Source: Algoriphagus aestuariicola
Lineage (GTDB): Bacteria > Bacteroidota > Bacteroidia > Cytophagales > Cyclobacteriaceae
Direction of reading: 5' to 3'
DNA length: 64,000 bases
Assembly: GCF_017254835.1 (NCBI RefSeq)
Contig: NZ_JAFKCW010000003.1
Location: forward strand, 1 to 64,000
The first letter of the stretch is position 1. Every line of letters starts with the position of its first letter. A program made the position numbers and the translations under genes. The notes beneath the pieces were generated by a model, which searched no databases, was not told where the DNA came from, and saw only the letters and a program-made list of their open reading frames with translations. Of this stretch, positions 1-8,614 are shown one piece after another.

Positions 1-119
<119 letters not shown>

Positions 120-199
120 AAATTGTCTACTTGTCCGCCGACGGTAGGCCAAAGCCAATCCCGCGGCGCCCGTTTCGACCAGGCTTTTCTTTTCTCTCA

Positions 200-216
200 C
201 AACACTTCAAAGAACT
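200..216 (-). promoter_or_regulatory. rRNA leader boxA-like antitermination element
   Basis: Read on the minus strand this stretch is AGTTCTTTGAAGTGTTG, which resembles the boxA elements of Bacteroidota rRNA leaders (core GTTCTTTGA). It lies about 80 nt upstream of mature 16S and downstream of both promoters, where a Nus-factor loading site is expected. A small hairpin (CCTGA/TCAGG, 221-234) sits just upstream. The call rests on position and motif only. Confidence 0.5.
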
Positions 217-266
217 TATTCCTGACTTTTCAGGAGTTGGTGAGACCGTTGTCCCAAATGCGAGTG

Positions 267-297
267 CAAAGATCAGATTTTGTTTCTTTTTTCCAAA
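267..297 (-). promoter_or_regulatory. rRNA promoter, proximal copy
   Basis: On the minus strand a -33-like TTTTGG (294-298) is followed after 19 nt by GATCTTTG (267-274), a one-base variant of the Bacteroidota -7 box TAnnTTTG. Directly downstream comes CACTCGCATTTGGGA, nearly identical to the sequence after the distal promoter at 384. It lies about 150 nt upstream of mature 16S. Confidence 0.6.
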
Positions 298-383
298 ATC
301 CCGAAGAAATTTTTTGTCTTTTTTTTCTCCGCTTTGACTGCCTTATTTCATCTTTCCCCGAGACGTCTTCTCAAATGGGAGTG

Positions 384-414
384 CAAACATAGAAGAGTCA
401 ATTTGATTACGCAA
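384..414 (-). promoter_or_regulatory. rRNA promoter, distal copy
   Basis: On the minus strand TATGTTTG (384-391) is a perfect Bacteroidota -7 box (TAnnTTTG), and a -33 TTG lies 20 nt upstream (412-414). The start-site region reads CACTCCCATTTGAGA. It is about 265 nt upstream of mature 16S. Together with the copy at 267-297 it forms a tandem rRNA promoter pair. Confidence 0.7.
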
Positions 415-471
415 GCCTTTACCAAACAAAAATCTCAATCTATTTTGATTTCTAATATTACCCTTTCAAAA

Positions 472-981
472 TCAGGACTTTTGTTTTTTGTACAGAGGGA
501 CTGTACTGCAGGGTTCTCCAAACATTAGGCTCTTCGCCTTGCCTTGGATCATGGAAACTAAACGCCCATAGGCAAAAAGTGGGATCGGGAATTTTGAACA
601 TCCTTTGATCACAACAGGCCGATCTTTGTACTCTTCCGAGTCAATCTGACTTAAGGCGGTTTCGGCAATGTGTTGTTCCAAATTCTCGAGACTTCCTATA
701 ACGTACCCCTTTGCCGTATTTTCCAGATAGGTGCAAACCAACATGAAAGCCCAAGTAGGAACAATCGCTTCTGCACTACAAACAACCGCAACCCATTTAT
801 GGGAATACTGAGACCAATCCCATTCCTTCAAAGCCTGACGAAAATCCTTTTCCCTCAAGATCAACTCCTGAAAAAGGAAGTGCTTCATGTCAAAAACAAC
901 CCTCTCTTCCTGAGGATAAAACTCCTCCATGTTGACCGAAAGGATAGGACTGGAAGCGACTCGGTTGATTATTTCATTCAT
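472..981 (-). CDS. DUF2480 family protein
   Basis: A 169-residue cytosolic protein with no signal peptide or membrane segment. I recognise it as DUF2480, a family found almost only in Bacteroidota and without a known biochemical role. The N-terminal half is acidic and rich in Trp/Tyr (DWSQYSHKW); the middle has hydrophobic stretches (VAVVCSAEAIVPTWAFML) and the C-terminus is short and basic (YKKQKS). It is the last gene of a minus-strand run rpmH-rnpA-S41 protease-tsaB-DUF2480. Its start overlaps the tsaB stop by 4 bases, so translational coupling is likely. Its end lies just upstream of the divergent-in-time rRNA promoters but on the same strand, so read-through into the rRNA leader is possible; I see no strong terminator between. 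Confidence 0.85.
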   Translation of the reverse strand: MNEIINRVASSPILSVNMEEFYPQEERVVFDMKHFLFQELILREKDFRQALKEWDWSQYSHKWVAVVCSAEAIVPTWAFMLVCTYLENTAKGYVIGSLENLEQHIAETALSQIDSEEYKDRPVVIKGCSKFPIPLFAYGRLVSMIQGKAKSLMFGEPCSTVPLYKKQKS

Positions 982-1667
982 AGGGTGAGTAAGGGATTTT
1001 TTTTTGAATGCAATGCCTTAAACTCCTTCAGGTAGTTCGGCACAAAGTATGCAATGTCCGCAAACTGCTTTTTTTCATACTTTTCGAAGGCTATTCTACC
1101 CATGTGTTTGGCCGAAAATGACAAATCGGAAATGAACTTGGCTTTCTCGTTTTTGACAACGGAACTTACCTTCTCCACCGCATCTCCGACAAAATAAACT
1201 CGATGATTTTCCAAAAAGTTCTCAAAAGACTTTTCAGATAGCACCTCCGCATCCAAAGCTGCGATGGAAGTCAACCTACTGTCGAACACCTCCCTGTACA
1301 CCTCCATTCTGCGGGCATCCAACACAGGGACTACCAATTCACCTTCTTCCAGGGCGACCGCACTTGCCAGCGCTTGGAGAGTATTCACCCCGATCAAAGG
1401 CTTGCCCAAACCGAAAGCCAATCCTTTTGCGGTAGACACTCCGATGCGCAACCCTGTGTAGGAACCGGGCCCCTCGGACACCGCTATCGCATCCAATTCA
1501 TGGAATGCGGCCCTGCCTTTCTCCAAGACCTCCTCAATCAGCAGCATCAGTCGCTCGGCATGCGCCCCAGTTTCATTCAATTCGGATAGGGACTCAAGGT
1601 CTCCATCGACATGGACAGCTACAGAGCATACCGGCGTTGAAGTCTCAATGGATAGGATGATGGCCAT
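978..1667 (-). CDS. tsaB: tRNA threonylcarbamoyladenosine biosynthesis protein TsaB
   Basis: A 229-residue ASKHA-fold protein. TsaB scaffolds TsaD and TsaE during transfer of the threonylcarbamoyl group to A37 of ANN-decoding tRNAs. The phosphate-binding N-terminus (SIETST, residues 6-11) and the strongly conserved GPGSYTGLRIG (residues 66-76) identify the family, and the length matches the usual 220-240. The partners TsaD and TsaE are not in this window. The stop of the S41 protease gene lies one base upstream of this gene's start, and the DUF2480 gene overlaps its end by 4 bases, so it sits inside a tight operon. The ATG start gives the canonical MAIILSIETST beginning. Confidence 0.95.
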   Translation of the reverse strand: MAIILSIETSTPVCSVAVHVDGDLESLSELNETGAHAERLMLLIEEVLEKGRAAFHELDAIAVSEGPGSYTGLRIGVSTAKGLAFGLGKPLIGVNTLQALASAVALEEGELVVPVLDARRMEVYREVFDSRLTSIAALDAEVLSEKSFENFLENHRVYFVGDAVEKVSSVVKNEKAKFISDLSFSAKHMGRIAFEKYEKKQFADIAYFVPNYLKEFKALHSKKNPLLTL

Positions 1668-1668
1668 C

Positions 1669-3330
1669 TTATTTTATCGTAGCCGTCAATGTTTCAGCAA
1701 TCTTGGCTGGGTTGGAAAGATAGGATTTCGCCACTTCCACTGCTGGATCCTGATCAAGCCCCGCTTCTACCATTCCTTCCTGGAAGTAGTAGCGTGAAAC
1801 AATCTCCTCGCTTAGAATTTTCTTCACTTCTTCCTTATTCGTATCCAAATCCTGCTCCTTGCTGTGGTTGACCTTCGCCTTTATAGCCTCTAGCTGAGAC
1901 TTGATTTCGTCAAAATATTCTTCCTTCTCAGCATATTTCTCAAGATCCTGCACCGACTTTTCCACATAAGTGGTGTAGTCGTATTCCTTTCCAGACAAAA
2001 ACTTTTTGAATTCCTCGTAGTCCTGATCTGTGATCGTAAAGGTCAAGGGGTCTGTTATTGACTCGTGCTTGTAGAAATACTGGGTAGCAAAATCAAAGAT
2101 GTGATTGCCAGCGACGAGGGTGTAGGAAATCGGTGCGTAGTTGACTTCTTCTACCGACTCATCCGGTTCGATGCCTGCGCCATCCAAAACCCTTCTTCCA
2201 TTGGCGGTCTTGAAAGCTTTCCTCAAGGAATCTGGAACCGAGGTCACTTCTCCGTTTTCCCGGGTCTGGGCATAATCTATCGCCTGAATACAACGGCCAC
2301 TGGGAATATAGTATTTCGCGGTGGTGACTTTCACTTGCGCGTTATAGGTCAACGGAATCGTCGTCTGCACCAAGCCTTTGCCAAATGATTTCCTTCCCAC
2401 TAATACTGCCCGGTCATAATCCTGCAAAGCTCCAGCAACTATCTCCGCAGCCGAGGCACTCCGCTCATTGATCAACACGACAATGGGGATGTCCTTGTCG
2501 ACAGGAGTTTTGGTAGTCCTGTAGTTGTAATTGACACTTTGGAGCTTACCAATAGTCTTTACCACGTCCTTTCCTTTTGGGATGAAAAGGTTGACAATCT
2601 CGACTGCCTCATTGACCAGTCCTCCTGGATTATCCCTCAGGTCCAAGATCAGCCGATCGGCTCCTTGGGACTTGAGGCTTACAAGCGCATTTCTGACTTC
2701 CGCCGAAGCGTTGGAAGTGAAGTCCGCCAGCTTGATGTATCCAGTCTTTTCATCCAGCTTGCCATAAAAAGGGACATTCTTTAGCGATATTTTTTTTCTG
2801 ACCAAAGAAAAATCAAGCGTATCCTTGTTGCGGAGCACCTTTACCTTAAGCGGCGTATTAGCCGGGCCTTTCAAAAGATCGGACACCTCCGAAGTGGGCT
2901 TACCCACTACGTCCACCGAATCGATTTTCAGGATATAGTCGGCAATTTTGAGTCCCGCAGCCTGCGCCGGAAATCCCGTATAAGGCATCAAAACCATATT
3001 TCCTTCTCCCCTGTTGCCGATCAGGGCACCTATGCCGGCGTATTCGCCGGTAGTCAGCATTCGAAAATCATCAGATTCCTCTTCGGGAATATATTCCGTA
3101 TAGGGATCCAGTTCCTCGAGCATCGCGTTGATACCGATGGTCACTAATTGGTCAGGATCAATTTCATCCACATAATAGGAATCAAGCTCCCTGACCAGAG
3201 TGGCGAAAATGTCGATATTCTTAGCCAAGGCAAAGAGCTTGTCGTTTTTCAACTGAAAGGCAAAGACTCCTGAAAACAACAACAAGGCGAGGGGAATGTA
3301 AACAACCGGTCTTTTCAATTTATTGATCAT
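1669..3330 (-). CDS. S41 family C-terminal processing peptidase (CtpA-like)
   Basis: A 553-residue periplasmic serine protease. Residues 7-25 form a signal anchor. A PDZ domain follows (about 95-170, with the GYPAQAAGL-like carboxylate loop region at 118-128), then the S41 catalytic core with LRDNPGGL (231-238), the nucleophile block NERSASAAE (288-296) and the general-base lysine in KSFGKG (K318). A helical C-terminal extension of about 150 residues (from about 400) is charged and coiled-coil-like. Such proteases trim C-termini of exported proteins. The start overlaps the end of rnpA by 11 bases and the tsaB start follows its stop by one base, so it belongs to the rpmH-rnpA operon. The natural substrate cannot be told from sequence. 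Confidence 0.93.
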   Translation of the reverse strand: MINKLKRPVVYIPLALLLFSGVFAFQLKNDKLFALAKNIDIFATLVRELDSYYVDEIDPDQLVTIGINAMLEELDPYTEYIPEEESDDFRMLTTGEYAGIGALIGNRGEGNMVLMPYTGFPAQAAGLKIADYILKIDSVDVVGKPTSEVSDLLKGPANTPLKVKVLRNKDTLDFSLVRKKISLKNVPFYGKLDEKTGYIKLADFTSNASAEVRNALVSLKSQGADRLILDLRDNPGGLVNEAVEIVNLFIPKGKDVVKTIGKLQSVNYNYRTTKTPVDKDIPIVVLINERSASAAEIVAGALQDYDRAVLVGRKSFGKGLVQTTIPLTYNAQVKVTTAKYYIPSGRCIQAIDYAQTRENGEVTSVPDSLRKAFKTANGRRVLDGAGIEPDESVEEVNYAPISYTLVAGNHIFDFATQYFYKHESITDPLTFTITDQDYEEFKKFLSGKEYDYTTYVEKSVQDLEKYAEKEEYFDEIKSQLEAIKAKVNHSKEQDLDTNKEEVKKILSEEIVSRYYFQEGMVEAGLDQDPAVEVAKSYLSNPAKIAETLTATIK

Positions 3331-3706
3331 GTGGCAGAGTTTTTTGGGGAAGTTCTTGGGACAGCTTGCTCAAAGCCAGAATCATTTTCGGTTCTATTTC
3401 AGCAAACGACGTGTCAGGTTTACCAACAAATATAAAGCCCAGGATGATTCCATCAGAAAGCAACAAATGCTTATTCAGCCGATAGGCCTCTTTTAGTCTT
3501 CTCTTGATGAAGTTTCGACCGTTTGCCCGTTTGATTTTCTTCTTCGAAACAGAGAACAGCACCTGATTGGTTTGGCCGGAAAGGTCAATTTTTCTTAAAA
3601 AAATCACCTTGAAAGGATACAAAAAAAAAGAGGAACCTTCGTTAAAAAGTTCCTTGATTAACTTCTCGGCATGAAGCCGTTCAGATTTTGGAAGTCGATA
3701 ATTCAT
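3320..3706 (-). CDS. rnpA: ribonuclease P protein component
   Basis: A 128-residue basic protein that binds the RNase P RNA and helps it cut 5' leaders from pre-tRNAs. The RNR-type signature is visible as KRANGRNFIKRRLKEAYR (about residues 58-75), and the N-terminus has the usual LPKSERLHAEKLI start. The length is normal. It sits directly downstream of rpmH with a 48-bp gap, the almost universal bacterial arrangement, and its end overlaps the S41 protease start by 11 bases. The short palindrome GTATGTGAACATAC (3723-3736) lies in the rpmH-rnpA gap. Confidence 0.95.
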   Translation of the reverse strand: MNYRLPKSERLHAEKLIKELFNEGSSFFLYPFKVIFLRKIDLSGQTNQVLFSVSKKKIKRANGRNFIKRRLKEAYRLNKHLLLSDGIILGFIFVGKPDTSFAEIEPKMILALSKLSQELPQKTLPHDQ

Positions 3707-3754
3707 TGCAAGGACTGAACTCGTATGTGAACATACGAAAAGCAGTGCAAAGAA

Positions 3755-3913
3755 TTACTTCTTCAATGTCTTTTCAGAAGATACAGTCAGCTTGTGTCTT
3801 CCCTTTGCTCGTCTGGCTCTCAAAACTCTTCTGCCATTTGCAGTCGCCATTCTCTCTCTGAAGCCGTGCTTGTTCTTTCTCTTTCTATTAGAAGGCTGGA
3901 ATGTTCTTTTCAT
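3755..3913 (-). CDS. rpmH: 50S ribosomal protein L34
   Basis: A 52-codon gene. The translation starts [19 protein letters not shown] and continues [19 protein letters not shown], which is unmistakable L34, ending TLKK. It is strongly basic as expected for this ribosomal protein. It is the first gene of the minus-strand operon rpmH-rnpA-S41 peptidase-tsaB-DUF2480. On the opposite strand an open frame of the M61 gene runs through it, but that overlap is only a chance extension, since the M61 start at 4052 lies outside. Confidence 0.97.
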   Translation of the reverse strand: MKRTFQPSNRKRKNKHGFRERMATANGRRVLRARRAKGRHKLTVSSEKTLKK

Positions 3914-4051
3914 GATCGAATATCTTTATCTAATTGCTTTCTGGACTTTCCTAATTTGGCATTGACCCCAAAAAGGACTGCAAAGATATGTACCATTTTC
4001 TTAAATACAAATCGCACCCCTACATTTGTTTTGAGACTCAGTAAGAAACCA

Positions 4052-5710
4052 ATGATTCACCACCAGATTTCCTGCTCAAATCCCACTTCCCAGTTCATCC
4101 AAATCAGATTAAGCCTTGAAGTTTGGGATCAAAATCCCATTTCCCTTCAGCTTCCTGCCTGGAGAGCGGGACGCTATCAGCTGGCAAATTACGCCCAAAA
4201 TATCCGAAGGCTCAGGGTGCTTGATGGATTAAAAAAGGATGTCAAGTTCGAAAAGACGACTAAAGACTGCTGGACCATATACCCCGAAAATACGGGGCAG
4301 ATCCAAGTCGACTATGAATACTGGGCTGGAAGGATGGATGCAGGCGGCGCTTGGGCGGACGATGAGCAGATTTATGCCAATTTGGTCAATTGCTGTTTTG
4401 AGGTTTTGGAAAGAAGTGGGGAGGAAATAGGAATATCCCTGGACCTTCCTGACTACCCAGTCCAAATCAGCACGTTGACCGCGGTTTCCGACTCGAACTG
4501 GCGGGCCGAAAATTTCCAAATACTTGCCGACTCGACCGCTTTGGCAGCCAAAAGTCTCACCCATTGTGAATACAAAACGGCGGATGTCCTCTTCCATATT
4601 TGGATTCACGGAGAGGTTCATTTTGACAAAACCCTTTTGTTGGATCGATTTAGCGCATTTACCGAGAAACTAATTGTCGATTTTGGAGCGTTCCCAGAGC
4701 TGGAATACCATTTCATCTTTCAGTTGCTTCCCTACCCCCACTACCATGGCGTCGAACATCGCAGGGGCACGGTCATCACCTTTGGCCCAGCCGAAAGTCT
4801 GAAAGAATCCACCCAAATGGAAGAACTTCTTGGAGTCAGCTGCCACGAGCTCTACCACGCTTGGAATGTATGCCGCATCCGGCCAAAAGAGCTGCTCCAG
4901 TATGATTTCTCCAAAGAATCCTATACCCGAACCGGCCTAGTGCTAGAAGGAGTGACGACCTACATGGGGGACCTTTACCTATTGAAGTCAGGGGTGTATA
5001 CATTAGAGACCTACCTGAAACATTTTGAAAAAATCGTCAATCGAGAGGCAAGTAGCTCGGGTTGGAAGTCCAATAACATCCTTGAATCCTCTTTTGATCT
5101 TTGGCTCGACGGCTATGTGCCGGGAATTCCAGACCGCAAGGTCAACATCTACTCGCGCGGTGCCTTGCTTGCTTTTTGCCTCGATATTCTTTTGCTCGAA
5201 GATGGCCGTTCTCTTGCCGAAGTCATGAGAAAAATGTGGGACAAATTCGGCAGACCTTTCATCGGCTATGGTTTCCAGGATTTCGAAGAATTGATTTTTT
5301 CGAGCTCTCATAAGCAAATGCACCTCCGGGACTTCTTCCAAGAGTTCGTTTATGGCTATGGAGACCTTTTTGCAAAACTTCCCTCATTCTTCGAAGAGGT
5401 CGGAATCACCATGATGGAGCGGCTCAGCGAGGACTGGCTTCTGCATCAAATGGGCATAAGAACCAACGCTGACGGGACGGTCCTTCAACTTCATCCGGAA
5501 GCTTCCGCTTCGTTCAGACTGATGAAAAACGATAAAATTTTGAATTGGCCATTGGAAAAACCGGACTCAGATACTCCCCTGAAAATCCAGGTGGATCGCT
5601 ACGGCAGAAGATTGGAATTGGTGCTTTCTCTGAAAGTTGGACGGTATTATCCGTATTATTCACTGCAGTTCTATCAGGAAACTGAGATATTCCAAAAGTG
5701 GAAGGCATAA
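4052..5710 (+). CDS. M61 family metallopeptidase (glycyl aminopeptidase-like)
   Basis: A 552-residue protein with the zinc-binding HELYH motif (residues 265-269) in CHELYHAWNV, and the upstream substrate-binding block GVEHRRGTV (233-241) that corresponds to the GGMEH motif of M61 enzymes. The N-terminal 170 residues form the beta-sandwich M61_N domain. No PDZ domain is recognisable at the C-terminus, and no convincing signal peptide, so it may be cytosolic. The frame is open upstream to 3794, but that part overlaps rpmH antisense; the ATG at 4052 gives the family-like start MIHHQISCS. The last codons form one arm of the terminator at 5697-5752. It is monocistronic and convergent with the gene at 5756. 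Confidence 0.88.
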   Translation: MIHHQISCSNPTSQFIQIRLSLEVWDQNPISLQLPAWRAGRYQLANYAQNIRRLRVLDGLKKDVKFEKTTKDCWTIYPENTGQIQVDYEYWAGRMDAGGAWADDEQIYANLVNCCFEVLERSGEEIGISLDLPDYPVQISTLTAVSDSNWRAENFQILADSTALAAKSLTHCEYKTADVLFHIWIHGEVHFDKTLLLDRFSAFTEKLIVDFGAFPELEYHFIFQLLPYPHYHGVEHRRGTVITFGPAESLKESTQMEELLGVSCHELYHAWNVCRIRPKELLQYDFSKESYTRTGLVLEGVTTYMGDLYLLKSGVYTLETYLKHFEKIVNREASSSGWKSNNILESSFDLWLDGYVPGIPDRKVNIYSRGALLAFCLDILLLEDGRSLAEVMRKMWDKFGRPFIGYGFQDFEELIFSSSHKQMHLRDFFQEFVYGYGDLFAKLPSFFEEVGITMMERLSEDWLLHQMGIRTNADGTVLQLHPEASASFRLMKNDKILNWPLEKPDSDTPLKIQVDRYGRRLELVLSLKVGRYYPYYSLQFYQETEIFQKWKA

Positions 5711-5752
5711 AAAAGACCTCCGCGATCGGAGGTCTTTTTTATGCCTTCCACT
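5697..5752. terminator. 26-bp perfect inverted repeat, bidirectional terminator
   Basis: Arms 5697-5722 and 5727-5752 are perfectly complementary (AGTGGAAGGCATAAAAAAGA, then CCTCCG) around a 4-nt CGAT loop. A- and T-tracts flank the GACCTCC core, so U-tracts result on both strands. It sits between convergent genes, and the left arm includes the last four codons and stop of the M61 gene. Confidence 0.9.
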
Positions 5753-5755
5753 CGA

Positions 5756-6484
5756 TCACTGAAAATCAGCGTCCGACAAGGACTGATTGAATTGAAGCGT
5801 TACAATTTTGGCTTGAAGCGGGACGGGAAGCATTGGATTGGTGATTGTCAGGAGCATTGGAAACATGATGCCATCGACTTCCTGATAGTCGGAGTAGGCG
5901 ACATCCCCCGCACTCCCTGAGCTTGACTTTAACTTCAAGCCGCTTTCGGCGGAGTAATATTCATTGATCACCAGCCCATCTGGAGAGGTTACTTCCAGCT
6001 TGTGTACCTGAGTCCCCTCCATGTCTTCAAGCCCGATATAGACGGACTTAAACCCGATCTCCTCGTAGTAGAGCTCGGGAATGAGAAAGGTTTGGGAGGT
6101 AAGCATGCCTGTAGCCGACTCGGTCAAGTCTTGGGTCTGCCCCATCACAATCATTTTGCCTTTGCCATCTGCCATCAAGGTCTTCTGCATCACGTTGCCT
6201 CCAACAGAGGTAGATTGCATCAGACGTCTGTTTTCAGAATCGGAGATCGTTTTGATCTCAATGACCTGACCCTGAAAACTAGCTTCGGCAGTCATACTGG
6301 CGTTTTTGATAGCCCTGATTTTTTCCTCACCGCCTAGTGCCTCGATGTATCTGCCGATGACCGTCGCTACGTCACTTTTGGCTACTGCCCGATACTCAGT
6401 GGCAGTTGGTATTTTTCCCGCCAGGATTTCCGTAGAGATCCCCAAACCTAGGAGGCTTAGCAACAGAATTGTTTGGATTTTCAT
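5756..6484 (-). CDS. secreted paralogue of the M16 C-terminal (LolA-like) domain
   Basis: A 242-residue exported protein. The ATG at 6484 is chosen because it begins a signal peptide (MKIQTILLLSLLGLGIST); the frame is open further upstream without one. The rest, from about residue 45 (IGRYIEALGGEEKIRAIKN), aligns end to end with the last 220 residues of the next gene (6543-8588): both share SVGGNVMQKT, an ADGK block, a GLEDMEGT/GLKDVEGT turn, YSDYQ and PMLPVPLQAK/PAIPVPLEAK. The fold is probably the outer-membrane lipoprotein-sorting (LolA/LolB-like) half-barrel. It is expressed with the M16 genes, 58 bp downstream. Its molecular role is unknown. Confidence 0.75.
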   Translation of the reverse strand: MKIQTILLLSLLGLGISTEILAGKIPTATEYRAVAKSDVATVIGRYIEALGGEEKIRAIKNASMTAEASFQGQVIEIKTISDSENRRLMQSTSVGGNVMQKTLMADGKGKMIVMGQTQDLTESATGMLTSQTFLIPELYYEEIGFKSVYIGLEDMEGTQVHKLEVTSPDGLVINEYYSAESGLKLKSSSGSAGDVAYSDYQEVDGIMFPMLLTITNPMLPVPLQAKIVTLQFNQSLSDADFQ

Positions 6485-6542
6485 AAGTGTTAATTCCAGT
6501 TTAGAAAGGATAAGGAGGAGTGGGCCTCCTCCTTTTTCATGA

Positions 6543-8588
6543 TCATTTGATGTCTTCGTCGGTAATCGGCACATTCAGCTCCAAAGTAGTCACTTTGGCT
6601 TCCAAGGGAACAGGGATTGCCGGCGACTTGATCGTCCATGCCATCGGCAATAGTACGCCATCCTTGGCCTGGTAGTCTGAATAGAAGGTATCGCCAGAAG
6701 CTGGATTTTCATATTTGATTTTCAAACCAGACTCTTGGGCGTAATAGTTGATCAACTTTGCGCCGGACGGCGCGGAGATGATCACCTTATAGGCTGGCGT
6801 GCCCTCCACGTCCTTTAGACCGTCAAATGTCAGGGTGTAGCCTTTTTCCTGATAAATAGCCTCGGGGAAAAGGTAGGAATTCAACATCACAGCCTCTAGC
6901 TGCTCGCCAGTCAAGTCCATCTGCTGGCCTTGAGCCGAGACTGCTGCTTTGCCATCTGCCAAAGTTGTCTTTTGCATCACATTGCCTCCCACAGAGAGTT
7001 TTTGCCCATAGCGTCCGTTTTGGGGATCGTAGGAAAAGGCAATATTTAAGGGAGTGCCCATCACGTTAGCGTCCATGGAGATCTTGGCGGTTTTGATCGC
7101 CTTGACTTTCTCCTCGCCTCCGATCGCCGTCAAATAGGCTTCCAGTACTTTTTCAGCAGTCATGTCTGCGTCAGCAACCAACTCCTTGGCAGGCTGCCCC
7201 ATGTTGTCATATAGTGTCACTTCCCCAAATTGCGCTAGCTTTTCCTTGATTTCATCTCCATTTCCCACGGTGGTAATGATGAATTTATCCGGTTCAATCA
7301 GTCGTTTCGCTGTTGCGTTGATATCTTCTACCGTCAATGCGTTGAGCTTTTGCAAATAGGTCTCGTAGTAGTCCTTGGGAAGATTGTAGCGGTCAATATT
7401 CAGCGCAAACTGCGCAACAGTGCTTGGCTGCTCCAGAGAGCGACCGAAGCTTCCCGAAAGTTCGGCTTTAGCCTTCGCGAGCTCCTCTTCGGTCACACCG
7501 TTTTCCACCAGATTTTCGATTTCATGGATAAATTCATACACGGCCGAGTCAGTCACCTCGGTTCGGACAGAGGCATCGGCGGAGATGGTTGCTATCAGCT
7601 TGTCTGCTCCAATAGAGGAATATGCGCCGTAGGTATAGCCTTTGTCCTCACGCAGATTCATAAAGAGTCTAGAGGATGAACCGCCCCCCAATATTTGATT
7701 GAGCAAGCGGCTGGAGATATAGTCCGGATCACCGATCTTCATTTGTACAGGCTGGGTGAGGTTGATGACAGACTGCACGGAGGAACTCCTGTCCACCAAG
7801 GCAACGGCTCTTTTGGAAGCACGCTGGGGAACCGGATAGGTAAACTTCGGTACCTCACCTCTTGTCCAGCTGCCGAAGTATTCTTTCACGACTTTTTCCG
7901 CTTCGGCCTTGTCCATATCCCCTACGATAGCGAGGTAGGCGATATTGGGCTTGAAATAGGTGGAATAGTATTTTTTGACATCATCTACAGTGATGTTGTT
8001 GATGGTCGCTTCACTTTCGATCTCGCCATAGGGATGATCCTTTCCAAAAAGGACAGTTGACGACAATCGGGAAGAGATTGCGTTTGGGTCGTCCTTGCTT
8101 TGGGCCAGCGCGGTGAGGGACTGCTTTTTAAGCTTGTCCAATTCTTCTTGTGGAAAAACCGGATTGTAAAGCACATCGGCCATCAGTTCAAGGATTTTAT
8201 CCTGGTGTTTTTTCAGAGAAGAGGCGTATACCGAAGTCGAAGAGGCACTCAAGCTACCCCCAATAAAATCAACCTCTAGATCCAATTGGTCTTTGCTCCG
8301 ATTCTTGGTTCCACCCATCATCATCTCACCGACGAATCCAGTCATACCAGCCTTATCCCCTTCGAGAATAGGATCCCTTTCCAAAACCAAGGTGAACGAG
8401 ACGCGCGGTAGCTTGGTATTTTTTACCACAAAAACCTTCAAGCCATTGTCCAGGGTAAAGGTCTCCGCTTCTCCAATTTTGATCTCGGGAGCGGGACCGG
8501 AGGCAGGCAGCTTGCTTCGGTCCACTTGGGCCATCAAGCCTACGGTGACCAAAAGTGTCAATACAAATGATATAGCGAGTTTTTTCAT
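6543..8588 (-). CDS. M16 family peptidase, non-catalytic subunit fused to LolA-like domain
   Basis: A 681-residue exported protein (signal peptide about residues 1-20, MKKLAISFVLTLLVTVGLMA). Residues about 35-460 are an M16 (insulinase/pitrilysin) double domain. Where the catalytic homologue has HxxEH this one reads GMTGFVGEMMMGGT, so the zinc ligands are missing; the R/Y substrate-contact region (REDKGYTYGAYS) is retained. This is the usual partner subunit of two-gene M16B peptidases. Residues about 475-681 form an extra domain nearly collinear with the separate protein at 5756-6484. The catalytic subunit is encoded immediately upstream (26-bp gap), so the two probably form a periplasmic heterodimer. 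Confidence 0.88.
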   Translation of the reverse strand: MKKLAISFVLTLLVTVGLMAQVDRSKLPASGPAPEIKIGEAETFTLDNGLKVFVVKNTKLPRVSFTLVLERDPILEGDKAGMTGFVGEMMMGGTKNRSKDQLDLEVDFIGGSLSASSTSVYASSLKKHQDKILELMADVLYNPVFPQEELDKLKKQSLTALAQSKDDPNAISSRLSSTVLFGKDHPYGEIESEATINNITVDDVKKYYSTYFKPNIAYLAIVGDMDKAEAEKVVKEYFGSWTRGEVPKFTYPVPQRASKRAVALVDRSSSVQSVINLTQPVQMKIGDPDYISSRLLNQILGGGSSSRLFMNLREDKGYTYGAYSSIGADKLIATISADASVRTEVTDSAVYEFIHEIENLVENGVTEEELAKAKAELSGSFGRSLEQPSTVAQFALNIDRYNLPKDYYETYLQKLNALTVEDINATAKRLIEPDKFIITTVGNGDEIKEKLAQFGEVTLYDNMGQPAKELVADADMTAEKVLEAYLTAIGGEEKVKAIKTAKISMDANVMGTPLNIAFSYDPQNGRYGQKLSVGGNVMQKTTLADGKAAVSAQGQQMDLTGEQLEAVMLNSYLFPEAIYQEKGYTLTFDGLKDVEGTPAYKVIISAPSGAKLINYYAQESGLKIKYENPASGDTFYSDYQAKDGVLLPMAWTIKSPAIPVPLEAKVTTLELNVPITDEDIK

Positions 8589-8614
8589 TTCTTTAGATCA
8601 GTAAGGTCAAACAA

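Noticed and set aside
3794-4051. Upstream extension of the M61 peptidase frame
   Set aside because: Antisense to rpmH; the family-like N-terminus begins at 4052.
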